DNA of 64,000 bases from Azolla caroliniana. Taxonomy: Eukaryota > Polypodiophyta. The translations under genes were made by a program, and so were the position numbers. The notes under the pieces are model-generated. The model saw only the letters and a program-made list of their open reading frames with translations, was not told the DNA's origin and made no database searches. This document shows, piece after piece, positions 41,749 through 55,600 of this stretch. The stretch is taken from assembly GCA_043228905.1 (NCBI GenBank), contig JBHGNT010000005.1, positions 19,282,001 to 19,346,000 on the forward strand. The letters are read 5' to 3'. Position 1 is the first letter of the stretch. Every line of letters starts with the position of its first letter.

Positions 41749-44690
41749 ATGCATACTCTGCACCTTCAACCTCCTTGTCTCTCATCTCACACATCGCGGC
41801 TACAGCTTGCATCACAGGTAATTGGAAATGACTAAAGAAGTTTCTTTCTTTCTTTCTTGCCTTTGGGTCCTTCAAAATGCTTCTAATTATGTACACGTGT
41901 ACTTTCTTCTTCTTCTTCTTCTTTTTCTTATGTCAGGCCTTCTCACATGGCTATGTCTACTCCACCAACATTCAAACGCTCGGCAATCATTCATTGTTGA
42001 GAATTCAAACACATCCTAAATCGCAGACAGGTAAAACAAAAGCCTTAAACCATGAAATTTTGATGATGTCTTTTCAAATGTTTATGACTTTATGTTGTCA
42101 CCAATCATATTTAATGGGATGATGCTTTTGTATCTGTTGACATCTACAATTTGGTGTTGCCTTTGATTTGATGGTTTCATCTATAATGTTTTGTTTTGAT
42201 GAAGCTGTTAATATGATGTTACTATTAATTTGCACACACATTCATACTCTTGAAATTTTGATTTCATATTTTCTTTGATTTGATGCTGCCTTTTATCATG
42301 TGGGATTGGATTATTTCTTTGATTTGATTTCATCATTCATTGCCATGCATTCACAAACTTCCTTGATCTTAGAGTGGTAAACCTTGAGATTGAAAAGCTT
42401 CAAAACTTATAATTTCATTCTTTCTATAATTTTGTGATGTTTTCATTTTATCATGACATGTATTGTATCTTTGATTTGATGTCGTCTTTCGTGGAGTTTT
42501 TAGTTCACTGCTTGATTTGATGATGTTTTTGATTTAATGTTGTATTTAATTTGATGATGTCTTCATGCAATTTTAATAGAATGATATGTGGGGATTGTAG
42601 TGTCTCAAGCTTTAGCAAGCCCAAAGGCGGCGTCAACCGATGGCTCTTTAGCCTTAACAGAAGAGAATGTGGAATCTGTTCTTGATGAGGTTCGGCCTTA
42701 CTTGATGTCTGATGGTGGTGATGTGGAATTGTATGAGATTGATGGCCTGATAGTCAAGTTAAGGCTTAAGGGAGCTTGTGGATCTTGTCCTAGTTCTATG
42801 ATGACAATGAAAATGGGCATCGAACGCAAATTGATGGAGAAGATTCCTGAAATTATTGGTGTAGAGCAAGTCATGGATCAAGAGACAGGCCTTGAATTGA
42901 ACGAAGAGAATATTGAAAAGGTGAGCTTAATTTGCATTTGAAAACGTTGACAAAGTAGTTTTATCTTTAGGTAACTTTCAAGCATTTAGTTCTCTCAGTT
43001 ATAGTTGATTATATCTATACAAATGGTGCAAATTGAAAGCAAAGAAAAAGAAAAGGAAAAACCAAATCGGGGGCTAAATTATAATGCAATAGGAATAAGA
43101 TAAGACATTGAGACCTCAGACAGGCTCATCACAAGGTCTATATTCTTTTAGTTTATTTCATGTTTGTGGCTTTCACATGGGTGCTAGGGTTCAGGAAGGT
43201 CAGACTTTAATATAATAAGCATGGCTAGCCTTCTTTCAAGTGAGTGACAAGCTTCACCCATTCACTTGGTCTGCCACCTATTTGAGAGAGGCCTTAGCCA
43301 GCCCCATGCTAGTCAGTAGTTGGGAGGACAAATGAGTTGTCATTATAAAAGTATATCATTCTATATGTGCAATATCTTGTGTTAAGTCAAATTAAGTTCA
43401 CAAGATGGATCTGAAATGTCTTAGTGTCTTCAGTGGTTTCTTGTTGTTATGCCAACGTGTATTAGGAAGGTTAATGAGTCATAGAAAGTTTATCTACTAA
43501 ATTTCACCACATATTCTCCCCTCATGGATACTCCTAATAATTAGCGCATCAGGGTGAACAGTTTTAAGAGGGTGAGAGGCCCTCTGGCAAGAGAGTTCAC
43601 GCTCTCTAATCAAATCATGAAAAATCATCAGTTACTTTAGAGATGCCGATCCATTAGCTGGTGACTGCCAACTACATGCCAGGGATACAATGTGTAGGGT
43701 AGGACTGCATTCTAATAAAATCTCAAAGCATAAAATAATCATTAGTTAAGTAGAGAGGCCTATAACCACATGCTAGGGATACAATGTGTAGGATAGGAGT
43801 TATCCTACACATTGTATCTCTGGCATGTGGTTGGTTGTCAACTACTAGTGTTGTCTGTAATTAGCTCATGGTATTTTATGCTTCAAGATTTGATTAGAAT
43901 GTGTGTGAATTCTCTTGCTGGAGAACCTCTCACCCTCTTAAACTTTTCACACTGGCTCCTTGTTAGGAGTGTCTGTGCAGGGAGGATATGTGTCCATTGA
44001 TGTAAATCATTAGTCTCCACTCCAACTGCTAGGGCCATATTATGTCTGTATGATGAAATCAGGACTTCCCAGGGGGTCAACTGTCCAAATGCTGTTCTGG
44101 CTTAAGCTCGCAAGATTTGATTAGAGATTTGATCCCATAACTGAAGACTCCACATGCTCCTTATTAGGAGTGTCCATGAGGAGAAGATATGTTCTGTGGT
44201 TTAATTTGCGAGAGTTCACTGAGTGGATAACACTGAGTTGGGAAATTCCGAGTCATGTCTGCCTAAAGAGTAAAAGAGTAGTATGAAAGCAAGATAAAAA
44301 CTAAACTATTAAAGCCTATGTGTGAATCACTGTGAAATATAATGCTATGAAAATTAGTGGTACTTCTCATTACTTGAGACTGCTATTTAGTAAGATTTAA
44401 ATTATTTTCTCACGCCAAATGTTCACTAGGATTTAGTACGTATTGAACTTTGTTTTGTCTTGTTCCTGCTGGTTATGAAATTTGTTTATTTCATCTACCA
44501 GGTTCTATCTGAAATTAGACCTTACTTAAGTGGAACTGGTGGAGGGGAGCTTGATTTGGAAAAGATTGATGGTCCGGTCGTGAAGATACGAATAAGTGGG
44601 CCGGCTGCCCAAGTAATGACGGTGCGAGTGGCTGTCACGCAGAAACTGCGGGAAAAAATTCCAATGATTGCGGCTGTACAATTGTTGTAG
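41749..44690 (+). CDS. NifU-like iron-sulfur cluster scaffold, plastid NFU1/2/3 type
   Basis: Four exons join in phase: 41749-41817, 41937-42030, 42601-42920 and 44502-44690 (223 residues). The first two exons encode a Ser/Thr/His-rich presequence fitting a plastid transit peptide. Exon 3 holds a full Nfu domain ([26 protein letters not shown], then [11 protein letters not shown]) with the cluster-binding CxxC at about Cys114 and Cys117. Exon 4 holds a second, degenerate Nfu domain ([24 protein letters not shown], then [13 protein letters not shown]) in which the CxxC is lost. This two-domain layout is that of plastid NFU1-NFU3, which carry 4Fe-4S or 2Fe-2S clusters to photosystem I and other plastid targets. 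Exact orthology was not resolved. Intron 3 is 1.58 kb and contains a strong hairpin. Confidence 0.9.
43764..43832. repeat. 32-bp near-perfect hairpin in NFU intron 3
   Basis: Arms 43764-43795 and 43801-43832 are reverse complements with two mismatches, separated by the loop GGAGT. They are the centre of a longer imperfect inverted repeat: about 43510-43760 pairs with about 43833-44000, sharing for example AAGAGGGTGAGAGG in opposite orientation. This may be a MITE or an inverted duplication. Confidence 0.8.
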
Positions 44691-45529
44691 TATCTTGTGT
44701 AATTTTGTTTTGATCAATGATATTGTTTGTACATATAAGCAGTTGTTTGTTGGTCTTTGTAACAGTAAATTTATCAGATTTTATTTAAGAAAGGGAAAAA
44801 ACCATAAACTGTTTAATATTTCTGAGAAACCAAGGTTAGTGCTATATTTTTATGATGATTTTATTTCTCAATGAAATCAATTACTTTTTTAATCAAATCC
44901 CAGGTTGGAACTTACCTTTTAGGACTTCCATTAGGTCTATTTACTTGCCTACAATTTTAAAATCATTGAACTTGGCAATTTTCCCAAATATTGATGATAC
45001 TTATATCCGTAGGTTATAACCTTTGCAAATGGACCTTACGTCTAGGCAAATGAAGGGTTCTTTGTAAATGAGAATTGGAGAAAAGGGATGAAGAATTAAC
45101 CACAATGTTTTGCTCATGTTTATTCATTTCTTTGTTAGGAGCATATCCTTCTGCATTACCAAGGATTATATAACTATATAACAGTCAAAAAATAAAGACT
45201 TCCCTTTCGATATATGTCGGTAGACAAATGCTGGGATGGTTTTGTTACTCCTTGGGTATTATGGGTATCTATTTCACCTGAATTGTGTCTAGAAATTGTT
45301 AGTGAAAGAGACCGTATATGGACTACAAATTATGCCACCAACGTGATGTAATCAAAGAATCCTGTTTCAAATGGTTGATTTGGTCCATACCATTAAAATT
45401 GTGCATTCTGCAACATTTATATGCATCAAAGCAAAGTACTGAGGAATAGATTGATGTGCTTTAAGTTCCCCCATGAAAGTTTCAATGCAAACAACAATTC
45501 ATGCAAAAGAAATAAAAAGTAAAGAAAAG

Positions 45530-45585
45530 AGGTATATATCATTTAGGAGGCCAAAGTGGCCTCTTGAGACCAAATAAATAATAAA
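45530..45585 (-). mobile_element. 3'-end fragment of a LINE/SINE (terminal hairpin)
   Basis: On the minus strand, TTTGGTCTCAAGAGGCCA is followed by the mirror half, so that GAGGCCAAAGTGGCCTC (45547-45563, plus strand) forms the hairpin found at the LINE and SINE 3' ends elsewhere in the window. No coding part remains. Confidence 0.5.
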
Positions 45586-45884
45586 AGAAATGTATGGCCT
45601 CAAGAAGCAAATACTCAGTATAGGAATGTACTCAGAAATAGCGAAGACCAACTTTTCAACAACAATTAGCAATTAATTTATACACCATCCCAATTAATTT
45701 ATACATATGGTATGTAATACATCATATTTATAGTTTGTAAAATGCAGGTAAACTTCATTCAAAATCCAAGAAAACATTTTGATGTTGCAATGTCTTAACA
45801 ATTATGTTTAAACATCCATTATTATTACTTGTCCTCCATGTCACATATTTGATTCCAGAGTTGGGGTCAAATTTGAAAGATCAA

Positions 45885-46235
45885 GCATCATATGTACAGG
45901 AATTAAATGTGCATGTAGACTTTGCATCATTCAGCACGGTTGATAGTAAGTATGATTGTGAGTTCCTAATCCTTCAGAAATACTGTTCTGCACAATGAAA
46001 TTAAAGGGTCATATGTACATGAATTAAATGTGCCTGTAGACTTGCATCATTCAGCACGGTTGATTGTGAGTTCCTAATCCTTCAGAAATACTGTTCTGCA
46101 CAATGAAATTACAGTGTCATATGTACATGAATTAAATGTGCCTGTAGACTTGCATCATTCAGCACGGTTGATAGTAAGTATGATTGTGAGTTCCTAATCC
46201 TTGAGAAATACTGTTCTGCACAATGAAATTACAGG
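45885..46235. repeat. Triplicated block of about 108-121 bp
   Basis: TATGTAC occurs in the same context at 45891, 46012 and 46120. The middle copy lacks about 13 bp around ATAGTAAGTAT, so the periods are 121 and 108 bp. The copies are nearly identical, suggesting recent tandem expansion. Confidence 0.85.
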
Positions 46236-46656
46236 AATGAGCTGATGTCGAGCAATTATCCTTCACATCTTAACGTGTTTTGGTATGTAAATGTCAATCC
46301 ACAACTTTTGGTTAGGAACAAAAAGACGATAACACGCTCTAATCAATGCAAAAAGTTGAAATATGTATATTTTTAATTAATACGACCTTTTCAGTATTCC
46401 TCTTCTGGAACAAAATCTATCGTCAAGAGACGATTGTTTTGCTTATGGTGTGATGCATTGAGACATGCTTATTTTTATTTCATTGGGCATTGATGTGCCC
46501 TCATATTTTGTGCTAGGCTTGAGGCAACATTTACCCATTTCCAAATGGGATATATGTGAAAATTCTTTTAGATAGCAAAGTTCCCAACCTTTTTTTGTTT
46601 TTGAAGGACAATTCAAAAATGAATACCTCACAAAACTTCTCTAACCACTCACTACT

Positions 46657-49600
46657 TCAAGGGACTTTGAGCTTTTGCACAATCCGTTCTGCCCCTTCTC
46701 TCCATCCATCTACTACTTTCAGCGTCCCATCTCGAATGCTTGAAGTGACCCCAGCCACTGCCGCAGGAACAGTAACCTTGATTTCATCCACAGCCTTGGG
46801 GACACCCATTTTCACATCTTCTACTGCCTTTGTTATGATGTTAGTGCCATTAATCTTTGCTTCTTGAAACTTTTCCTGAAATCCTCCAGCGAGCTCGATA
46901 ACTCGACGCTCTACGGTGTGAAAAACAATGTAGACGAATCGCAACAATCTTAACACTGCCTCTACGAACAAGTCAACTAAATCCTTGGTTTTCGTGATGA
47001 GCCCATCTATCGATAATTGAGGCAACTTTGGCTCTGTATATGTTGGGCCTGTGAATTGTAAATCTGTTGCTTTATTGAGTTGATCGACACCTTCAATTTC
47101 AGAGTTCTTCATTGGTTCCCCTTCTGAGACCTCATTGTTTTGTGCTGGAGGTTCTCTCACTTCTTCGGTGTGCTCCTTGGCGCGCCGCTCCAGTTCTTCA
47201 CTACTTAACTTTTGTCTCATTTCTTCCAGCACCTTTGCATGTGACTGCGCCTTTCTTGCTTCATCTTCAGCCCAAATCCTTCAAATTTTCCACATGCAAA
47301 AACAGAAATTTAGAGATTTGAACCAGCTTCAGTCCACATAAATATTCAAATCATCGTTCCCACAAAAAACCCATCAAACGTCAGCTCAACACCTCATGAA
47401 TCCCAAATGTAGAAAATAGGAGTCAAGATGAGAACCATCTTCTTACTAATCCTTCCATAATCTCAGAAACAGAAAAAAGAGATGAGAAATACTAATAACA
47501 CAAAGCATATACATATTAAAACAAACAGTTAATCTTTGGTCCAAATCCTTCAAAAATCCCTTAAATTAATAACACTTTGAAATAAGAAACACCCAACAGG
47601 AAAGTGTGCAAACATTAAAATATCTCACAAGTAAAATAAAATTATGATTTGTGAAGAGAAACCCAAGCAAGAAAAGGTAATAACTATTCATAAATTCCAT
47701 TTTTTAAGCAAATGAAAAAACATTTCTCACATAGACATGACTCATTGAGAGTTATAAAGAGTCGCTAATTTTTTTTGTTACCTGGCCAGAGCAAGTGCGT
47801 TTCTCTCGACCTCAACCTCCAACCGAAGCTCGTTTATAACCGCCTTTTCCTTTTCAGCTTCAGTGAATAGCTTATTTGCCTTCTCTCTCTCAAATACAGC
47901 CTCCAATTTTTCAGTGGACAAAGCCAAAGCTTGATTATCCACGTCCCTCCTGAAGCTCAAGAGAAAATCTTTTTCTGCATCTAACAATGCCCGCTCCTTG
48001 AGCAAAGTATATTTCTCCTCATCCCTTTCTAGCTTCAATTGTTCTAGCTCCGCCTTCATCATTTCTACCAACTTGGAAGCGGCATGATGCTTCTCTGTCT
48101 CCACTTGTAGAAGCCCTTCAAATTCAGCAGCCATTTCCTGCTGAGTTCTTTTCTCTAAAGCTAGCTCAGCTGCAACAGCAGCTTCAGCTATAGAATCTGC
48201 TTCTATCCTTGCCAATTCCTCAGATATGACATCCCAAGCTTCTCCGGTAGAAAGTGCAACTGCTGCCTGACTTTTGGTAACGGGTTTTTCAGGCTGGAAC
48301 CTTCTTGTATAGCCTAATGATATCAAACATCTCAACAACAATGCTCAGTAGAAATATTTACCAAAATGTGCAAGTAAACATACCGAAAGCTAAAGCAACG
48401 ATGCTTCGTTCTCCTGCAGTAGCATCCTCCAATAAAGCTGGAATTGCATCTCGATGTATTTTGTCGATATCAATAAATCCACATGCTTCTCGAAGTTTCT
48501 GAGCGAAGTATGCGGAATTTCAGCATACATGAAAAAATCATGACCAATCCACAATTAGAAGTGTTAATTTATGCGAGCATCATCGTGGGAGGGATTTTTG
48601 TTCAGGCAAATTAGCTGCAAAAAAACTCTCATTTTGTGCAATAACGTAATCTAATGTAAGTGTACTTGTCTTCAAAAACATGCTCTGTTAAAAGAATATA
48701 AATTTTAAAACAATCATAACCACAACAAAATCACAAAGATAATAAATTTAGAAACAATCATTCTATTGAACATCTATCAATATCATATATACCACTTGCC
48801 ATTTGAACACTAAAAGATAAAATGAAAACTCGGCTCACACTTTGCACTAATCAAGAATTTTCTCACACAAAGATGCTTGCAAAAAGTTCAACCCAGCTAA
48901 ACTACCTCTTTTCCTGTTGTGGCAGGAATTGCAGGTGAGAAAACAGGCTTCCATTCTAATGCCATCTTCCAAGTAAGTAAATCTTGGCGTGTAAGAGGAC
49001 TGAATGTACCAAAACAGAATCACCCTCTGTCATTGATATTACATCATCATTAATAACCTTATGATTAAATTACCTGTCTGGTGAGAAAGTTGAATCGATA
49101 TCATCGATATTTCCAGTTTGTAAGGAATCGTCTTGTAATAACCTGCTAGAAATCAACCCTGCTTCAGCTAAACCTGAAAACCAACAGTAGATCAATCAAA
49201 ATTAACAATTTGAGGATCGGTTTTCAAAGTTGAACAATCTATCTATATTACCTTGAATGAAAGGGAAATCAGGATCCTCCGGTTGCACGTCATCATATGC
49301 AAGCTTGGTAACATTCTCAATATACATAGCAGGAAACACTTTGTGGGAGGGACTTCTGCATGGCACGACAACCAACTTGCCATTAATTTATAAGTTACAT
49401 TTAGAGGTGAAATAATTCCAGACAAATATACTCTGCAGTATTACAGTGTAGAGTGAACCCAGGCACTGTACTTCCTTTTGCATATGCAGTTGAAACATCA
49501 AAAAATAAGGATAATCTAAGAAAGTAAGAACATGGGGTGAAATATGAAACCACATGCTTCAAATTGTTTTTACTAGAGTAAGCTGTAAACAGAAACCATT

Positions 49601-52600
49601 ATATAGATCCCCATCGTAGGCAAAGTTACTGATGACAGACATTCTACAGCTTTTTATTTGTTTCTCTCAATCTAGCACAATTAAGATGTGGGGATTTCAG
49701 ATGGTCCAACATAACAATATTGCATTCTCTATTAGGGATTCCTAAATTTTTATTTTTCGAACATGTGAAGAAGCTACAAGATGTATATTGGCTTGGTCTC
49801 ATAGGCTACATTGGCCTCTTTAGATATGTTAACATTTCGAACAAACAAACAAGCTACATGATGCACATTAGTGTGGTCTCATAGGCGACATTGGCTTCTT
49901 TAGAGATGTTAACACACCTTTAATTCTTCTTCCTACCCTTTTGCCATTCTTTTATAATCGTGGCCTGAGCTGTGGCTCATCATTGCAGGGAATGGCTATA
50001 TAGAGATGTCCTATCATTATTTTATTGTGCGTGAACGCATCTGATCATGTCACTCCTTGGAGAAACTCAGACTACATTGATAAACATGATATTCCCATTT
50101 CCATTTCCATGAGATCAAGATAAAAATACCAAGTCTGATGGAGGATCCAGAAAAGACCCTGAACAATGTAGCACTTCAGAACCACCAAACTACATGGGCC
50201 TGAGATGAGATCCAGGCAAGTATGTTTAGCAGGGTCCCTTCCAGCATATTTTAAAACATAAAAAACAGGTTGCATTGAGGATGGCAACATGGCAATGCAA
50301 TGTTACATCTTCCCCAGCAATGTAGCATATGGTTATCTAAGCATGGTACAAAAGATGTCTTGGTCATGTGACATACAAAGAGATTTAATATGTAAAGGCA
50401 AAGTGATGCATTCTAAGTTTGATTCTATATTATACCAGATGCCAAGGATAAAATCATAGGATGATTTAGAGTTATTACTATTACCACTGGAAAAGGTGGA
50501 CCAGATTGGGGAGCTGAAAGAGTGGATGCAAAACTAGGGAGGGACCAGAATTAAGCCTCTATAGCCCAAACATCTTTATTACATCCAGGTTTAACCTTTA
50601 TGAAATGGTCATCACTAAATTTGGTTCTTGCAAACCTTCAAGATAAATCACAAAATTTCATCCTTGCCTACCACTACATATTAAGGCATGCCTGGTTGGC
50701 TGAAAATAGTAAATTCTAATGTAGCATTCCAAGACTTCATGGTATCAAATAATGTATGTTCAATCCAATAACGAATAACAATAATCCATCACTTACCACA
50801 ACCACTGAAAATTTAGCTGATCACAAAATAGATGTGCTAGTCAATATGTTCATTTACAAACAAGGTATAGAACTTGGTAACACACCTTGATAGTGCAGCA
50901 CTTGCTCCAATTAGCCAACGTGCATAGTCTCGTCTTTTACAAATGCAACTAGGTTCCACTCCTGCTTCAATAACCTATAAAATCACATCATATTGTGAAT
51001 TTGAAATCCCACAGTTCCTGGATAATACTCCATATTCAGGATCAGACAGACATCTCAACCTGAACGACTTACTTTCAGACCTTGCAGTGCCACCATCACT
51101 TGCTCTTGCATGTGGTCAACAGATGCACCAACTACTACCTGACCTGTTTTTGGTAGTTGGCTTGATGGGGTACGAGGAGCAGTTATTCCAATGGACAAAT
51201 ATGCATGTCCAGTTTCCGTAACAGAGGAGCCGGGCTCAGTTTTAGAGATGTCATTTTGTTGATCAGAGACAATTTCAAGATTTTGCAGAGTTTTTTCAAC
51301 ATCATCAATCAAGAATAAATCAGTCTCATCTAGAACTGACGGAGTTCCTTGGTGCTCTTCTAAAATGATAAGTGTTTCCTTTTGAGAATCATCCTCAGCC
51401 AGCACACTTGATGGAGTAGATGAATCTTCTTTAGCAGGACCAGACAAAAAAAAATTATGTTCTTCTGATATGGCAACTTCTTCCGTAAAAGATCCGTTCT
51501 CTGGCAGCACAGTTAATGGAACAGATATATCCTCTTCAACAGTATAGGACACACTATCTTGGTGTTCTGCTATGGTAAGAGCTTCCTTCAGAGAATCGTC
51601 TACAGTCAACACAATGGATGGCGCAGCTGAATCTTCTTCAACATTATCGGAGATCTCAGAATTGAATGAAACATCATTACTTTCTGCAACGGCTTCTTCA
51701 TCAGCCATTGTTGTTATGGCTAAGTCAGGTATATCGGTGTCAATAGCATCACCACTTATATTTGCTCCTTCCAATGTAACATCCTCAGAGATGGACAATG
51801 GGGTATCAGATTCAGCTGCCTGTAGAGGCTCCTCTTTTTCTTCCAAACTTCCGGTAGATGCAAAATTATCTATCTTCTCTATGTTTTCTCCATCTCTGTT
51901 CTCTTGAACATGAATATCAGGCACACTAACATCTATATGTGTCTCTCTTTGGTCTTTCAAAGTTTTGTCCTGGTCATTTATAGAATATTGTATGCTCTCA
52001 CCACTCCCATCTGAAGTACTGTTCGTCTCTGCATCCTCCAATCCTTTGGAAGTTGACACTGATTCAATTATTGGAGGCGTAACTGCAAATTCTCTTGATG
52101 CATCTGCAGATCCATCACGGCATTCAGAAGAAAAACATGAAAACCACTATAACCCTTTAAATAACCGTATTATGGAATGGATCTGCAAAGAGAATAGGGC
52201 ACCACGAAATATAAAATACCCTATAGACTTACTATGCAATAAAAATTTAGAACTACTCATTGTAATGGTCAGATTTGAATCCTTCTCCTGATTCTGCAAA
52301 TAGGTGCTAAGTTACCGTTGTGACATTATGCAATGCATGAAATAAATACATATACATATAAGAAAGCCTGATCATAAATCCATCCTCTGATGTGTCTAAA
52401 AATAGTGCCTTGCAGTGGACAATTTTCCTCTCAAGAGATGTTGTGAAGCTCAGCCATGTTCTTTCATTATCCAGTTAATTGATATCGACTCAGATCACTC
52501 TATTTTTTCCCATTATAGGCATATTTAGATGTGAAAATCCAAGCTATATTGAAATGGAGATAATACTTTTATGCTGCTGCCATACGATTGGAACCATTCT

Positions 52601-55600
52601 TACATTTCTAACTCTGCAGTATAGGCACAACTATAAAGGGCATGCTTTACCGACTGATCTAATAGCTCAACATGCAAGCTTCCCCACAACAATCAGGAAA
52701 GCAACCATCCAACCCCACTATTCATCTCTCAGGATAGAAATTACTCTCAGCTTGTTCCACCCGAGAAAGTAAGCTCATGGGCTAGGTCCTGTCTCATCAT
52801 TGAGATAGAATTCCATCAGTTAGATTATGAAAATCTCCATTTCCAGGCTTGGAACGGCAAGTATACAATCACAGTTCCAAAAAAGCACTCTCACTGAAAA
52901 GGTGGCTGCCCTTGCTTGTCTATGTGTAAAAATCTCCTGAGTCACTTCTCATCCCAAGCATTTCATTGTATCACAACATAATGCATTATACCAACTATTT
53001 TGTGTGGCTCTACCACGTGTGAACATCTTGCTGGCTATATTGTGGTAAAGGCATGTATGGCTGCAACATCCAATGACTACGACAGCCCTTGTGTGACTTC
53101 CTCTAAGGAGGTGAAAGGATCCAAAACAAGCATATACATGTATATTTCACAACTATACACACCAACTGCTATCCTCTAGAAAGAGAGGCCTGGGAAGTGA
53201 AATTTTCTCCCCATGGCAAGAATGAGATAGGACATGGCTGGCTTTCCCTTGTCACTAATGATAACAGTCGGGGATGGTTAGTGAGGACTGACTGGAGCAC
53301 TTGAGATAACTAACTTTTTTAATGTTCTCTGCTGTTAACATCTTTTATCGTTTTAGCTCTTTTTACTTAAAATAAGCATAGATGATATGAGACATTAAGG
53401 ATTTATTTCTTCACACCATAAAAAAACTACCCTTCAACTGAGTGTCAACATACCTTTCCTTGCATATAGACCACGTGCACCAAGAGAGAAGCCTATTCCC
53501 AGCAGCACAACACCTCCAATTTTAATCCAACCTGCAAGCTTGATGCATATGACCATGAGTATCTCTGTGTGAAACCATATCTCATTTTCTACTTGCAACA
53601 GTGAATGCTTGGAAAGGAGAAATGAACATTTACCAGTCATGAAAAATGTACGATGTCAATGTTTTCGATTATTGATTACAGAAAAAAAATTATGTTGGCA
53701 GAAGTGCTGATTTTCATGACAAAGTTAGTTTGAATACTTGAGTTTATCAATGTCATATTAATGCACTTGTGCTCAGCCTTCCATCAGCCCTGCTTCCTCA
53801 TATTTTCAGCCATGGTCTATCTGTATACAGCTTTCTCTCCCAGTTACAATGTGGATGGGCAGTCGATTGCAATGCTTATCCATGAAATTCTTGAGCATCA
53901 AGCATTACTTATCAAATCCGCACACAACACAATACGGGACGTCAAGCATTCACGAGATGACATTATAGGCAATGGGAAGTGTGAGTATTTGAAGGAACCA
54001 TTCAACATATTATTTGGTATGGAATCTTAGGATAAGAAAGTCCACTAACAATGGCACTGTAAATATGGTGCATGAATTGTACTGACATAATGTGTTTGAA
54101 ACCAAGATTGCATTATACAGGGTGCAGGTCTCTGAGTACTCAAAGGAACCATTTTACCATTTAATATATTTTGCAGATCTCTGAGTACTCAAAAATGTCC
54201 ACAAACAATAGCACTCAGATCCTCAATCACTTGTTTTGTAAATTAAAAACAGGTGATCTTGTGTAAATAAAGAAAGACATGGGTCCCATGCTATTTGGAA
54301 TTATTCAAATTCACAAAACATGTCTTAATGGAAGAATTCTACAGGTAAGAGGAGGCTGACTTGAACCCAATATTGTGTTTTCTTCATGGCCTTAACTTTT
54401 GTGACTTTTGTAACTTTCAGAATCAAGATTGCATTATAGGGGGTGCGATCTGTGATTGCTCAAGAGATCCATTTTACCATTCAATATATACCTCGTATGG
54501 AGCCTTAGGATAAGAATCAAGATTGCATTATAGGGGGTGCAGATCTGTGAGTACTCAAGGATCCATTTAACCATGTAATATATACCTCGTATGGAGCCTT
54601 AGGATAAGAATGAGCTCAAACATCAGCAGTCAGATCCTAAAACACTTCTTTTGTAAAGTAAAAACAGGTGATATTGTGTAAAGGAAAGGAAAAGCAGGAC
54701 TACTTTCATCTTGGCCCCCATGCTATTTGGAACTAGTCAAATACACAAAACATGTCTTTATGGAAGAATTCTACAGGTATGAGAAGGCTGTTTTGAGCCC
54801 AATATTGTGTTTTCTTTCATGACCTTAACTTTTGTGACTTTCAGAATAAGTATTAATTAGTGTTTCTATGTTAAATCATTACCTAGTCGTGGTAAATAAT
54901 TTGTGTTAAGGTCCCAATTCCAATAAAAGGTCTCAAATTTGATGTATTTCCTTTGGTTCCATATAGAAAATTTGACCTTCGAATATAATAATAAAATCAA
55001 TACGGAAGTTTTTGGATTGTGTCTCCTGCGCTCATACTCTTGTTCATTGCACATCTCAGTGTCCAAGATTAATGACAACAGCCTCTCAACTATGGATGTG
55101 CAACCAATCAGATTTTTATTTTATTCATTTGATCTAGACACAATGTATTTTCTTTGTTTTGCTTATTATCCAACATCATATCAAATCTCAATGGCTGTAA
55201 CTTCTTTGGTTTCATATGCAATGAAATAAAGCAATACCCTCAAATTCTGATTCATAACAAATAAATAGATCACATTCAGATGATGCAAGAAAAATGTAAC
55301 AAAATTTCCAATTTTTTCTAACACTAAATTCCAGTTTCTAAAAGAACTATGAAAAGAAAATAAATAATGCTAAATATTTGATCACAAAGAAATATTCATT
55401 TTTTTATCACAAAGTACCTGACGCATTAGCCCCATTGATTTGTGATCCATTTGGTGCCCAGCCCAAGAATTGATCCAAATTACCTGAAGGAGAAGAACTG
55501 TTCCAAGATCTAATTTTTGGGTTCTCTTCTGAGATTCCTCCTTCTTCTCCATCCACACTTCTGCATTTGACCCCTCGAAGCTTCGATCTTCGAGCCATTA

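Larger units (their letters stand above)
44691..46656. other. Intergenic region between NFU and the SLH gene (convergent)
   Basis: Both genes end toward this region, so it includes their 3' UTRs. It holds a minus-strand LINE or SINE 3'-end fragment near 45530-45585 and a triplicated block at about 45885-46235. No gene is seen. Confidence 0.6.

Noticed and set aside
41417-41769. Ile/Tyr-repeat frames around 41.5 kb
   Set aside because: They are translations of the TA/TG microsatellite, not proteins.
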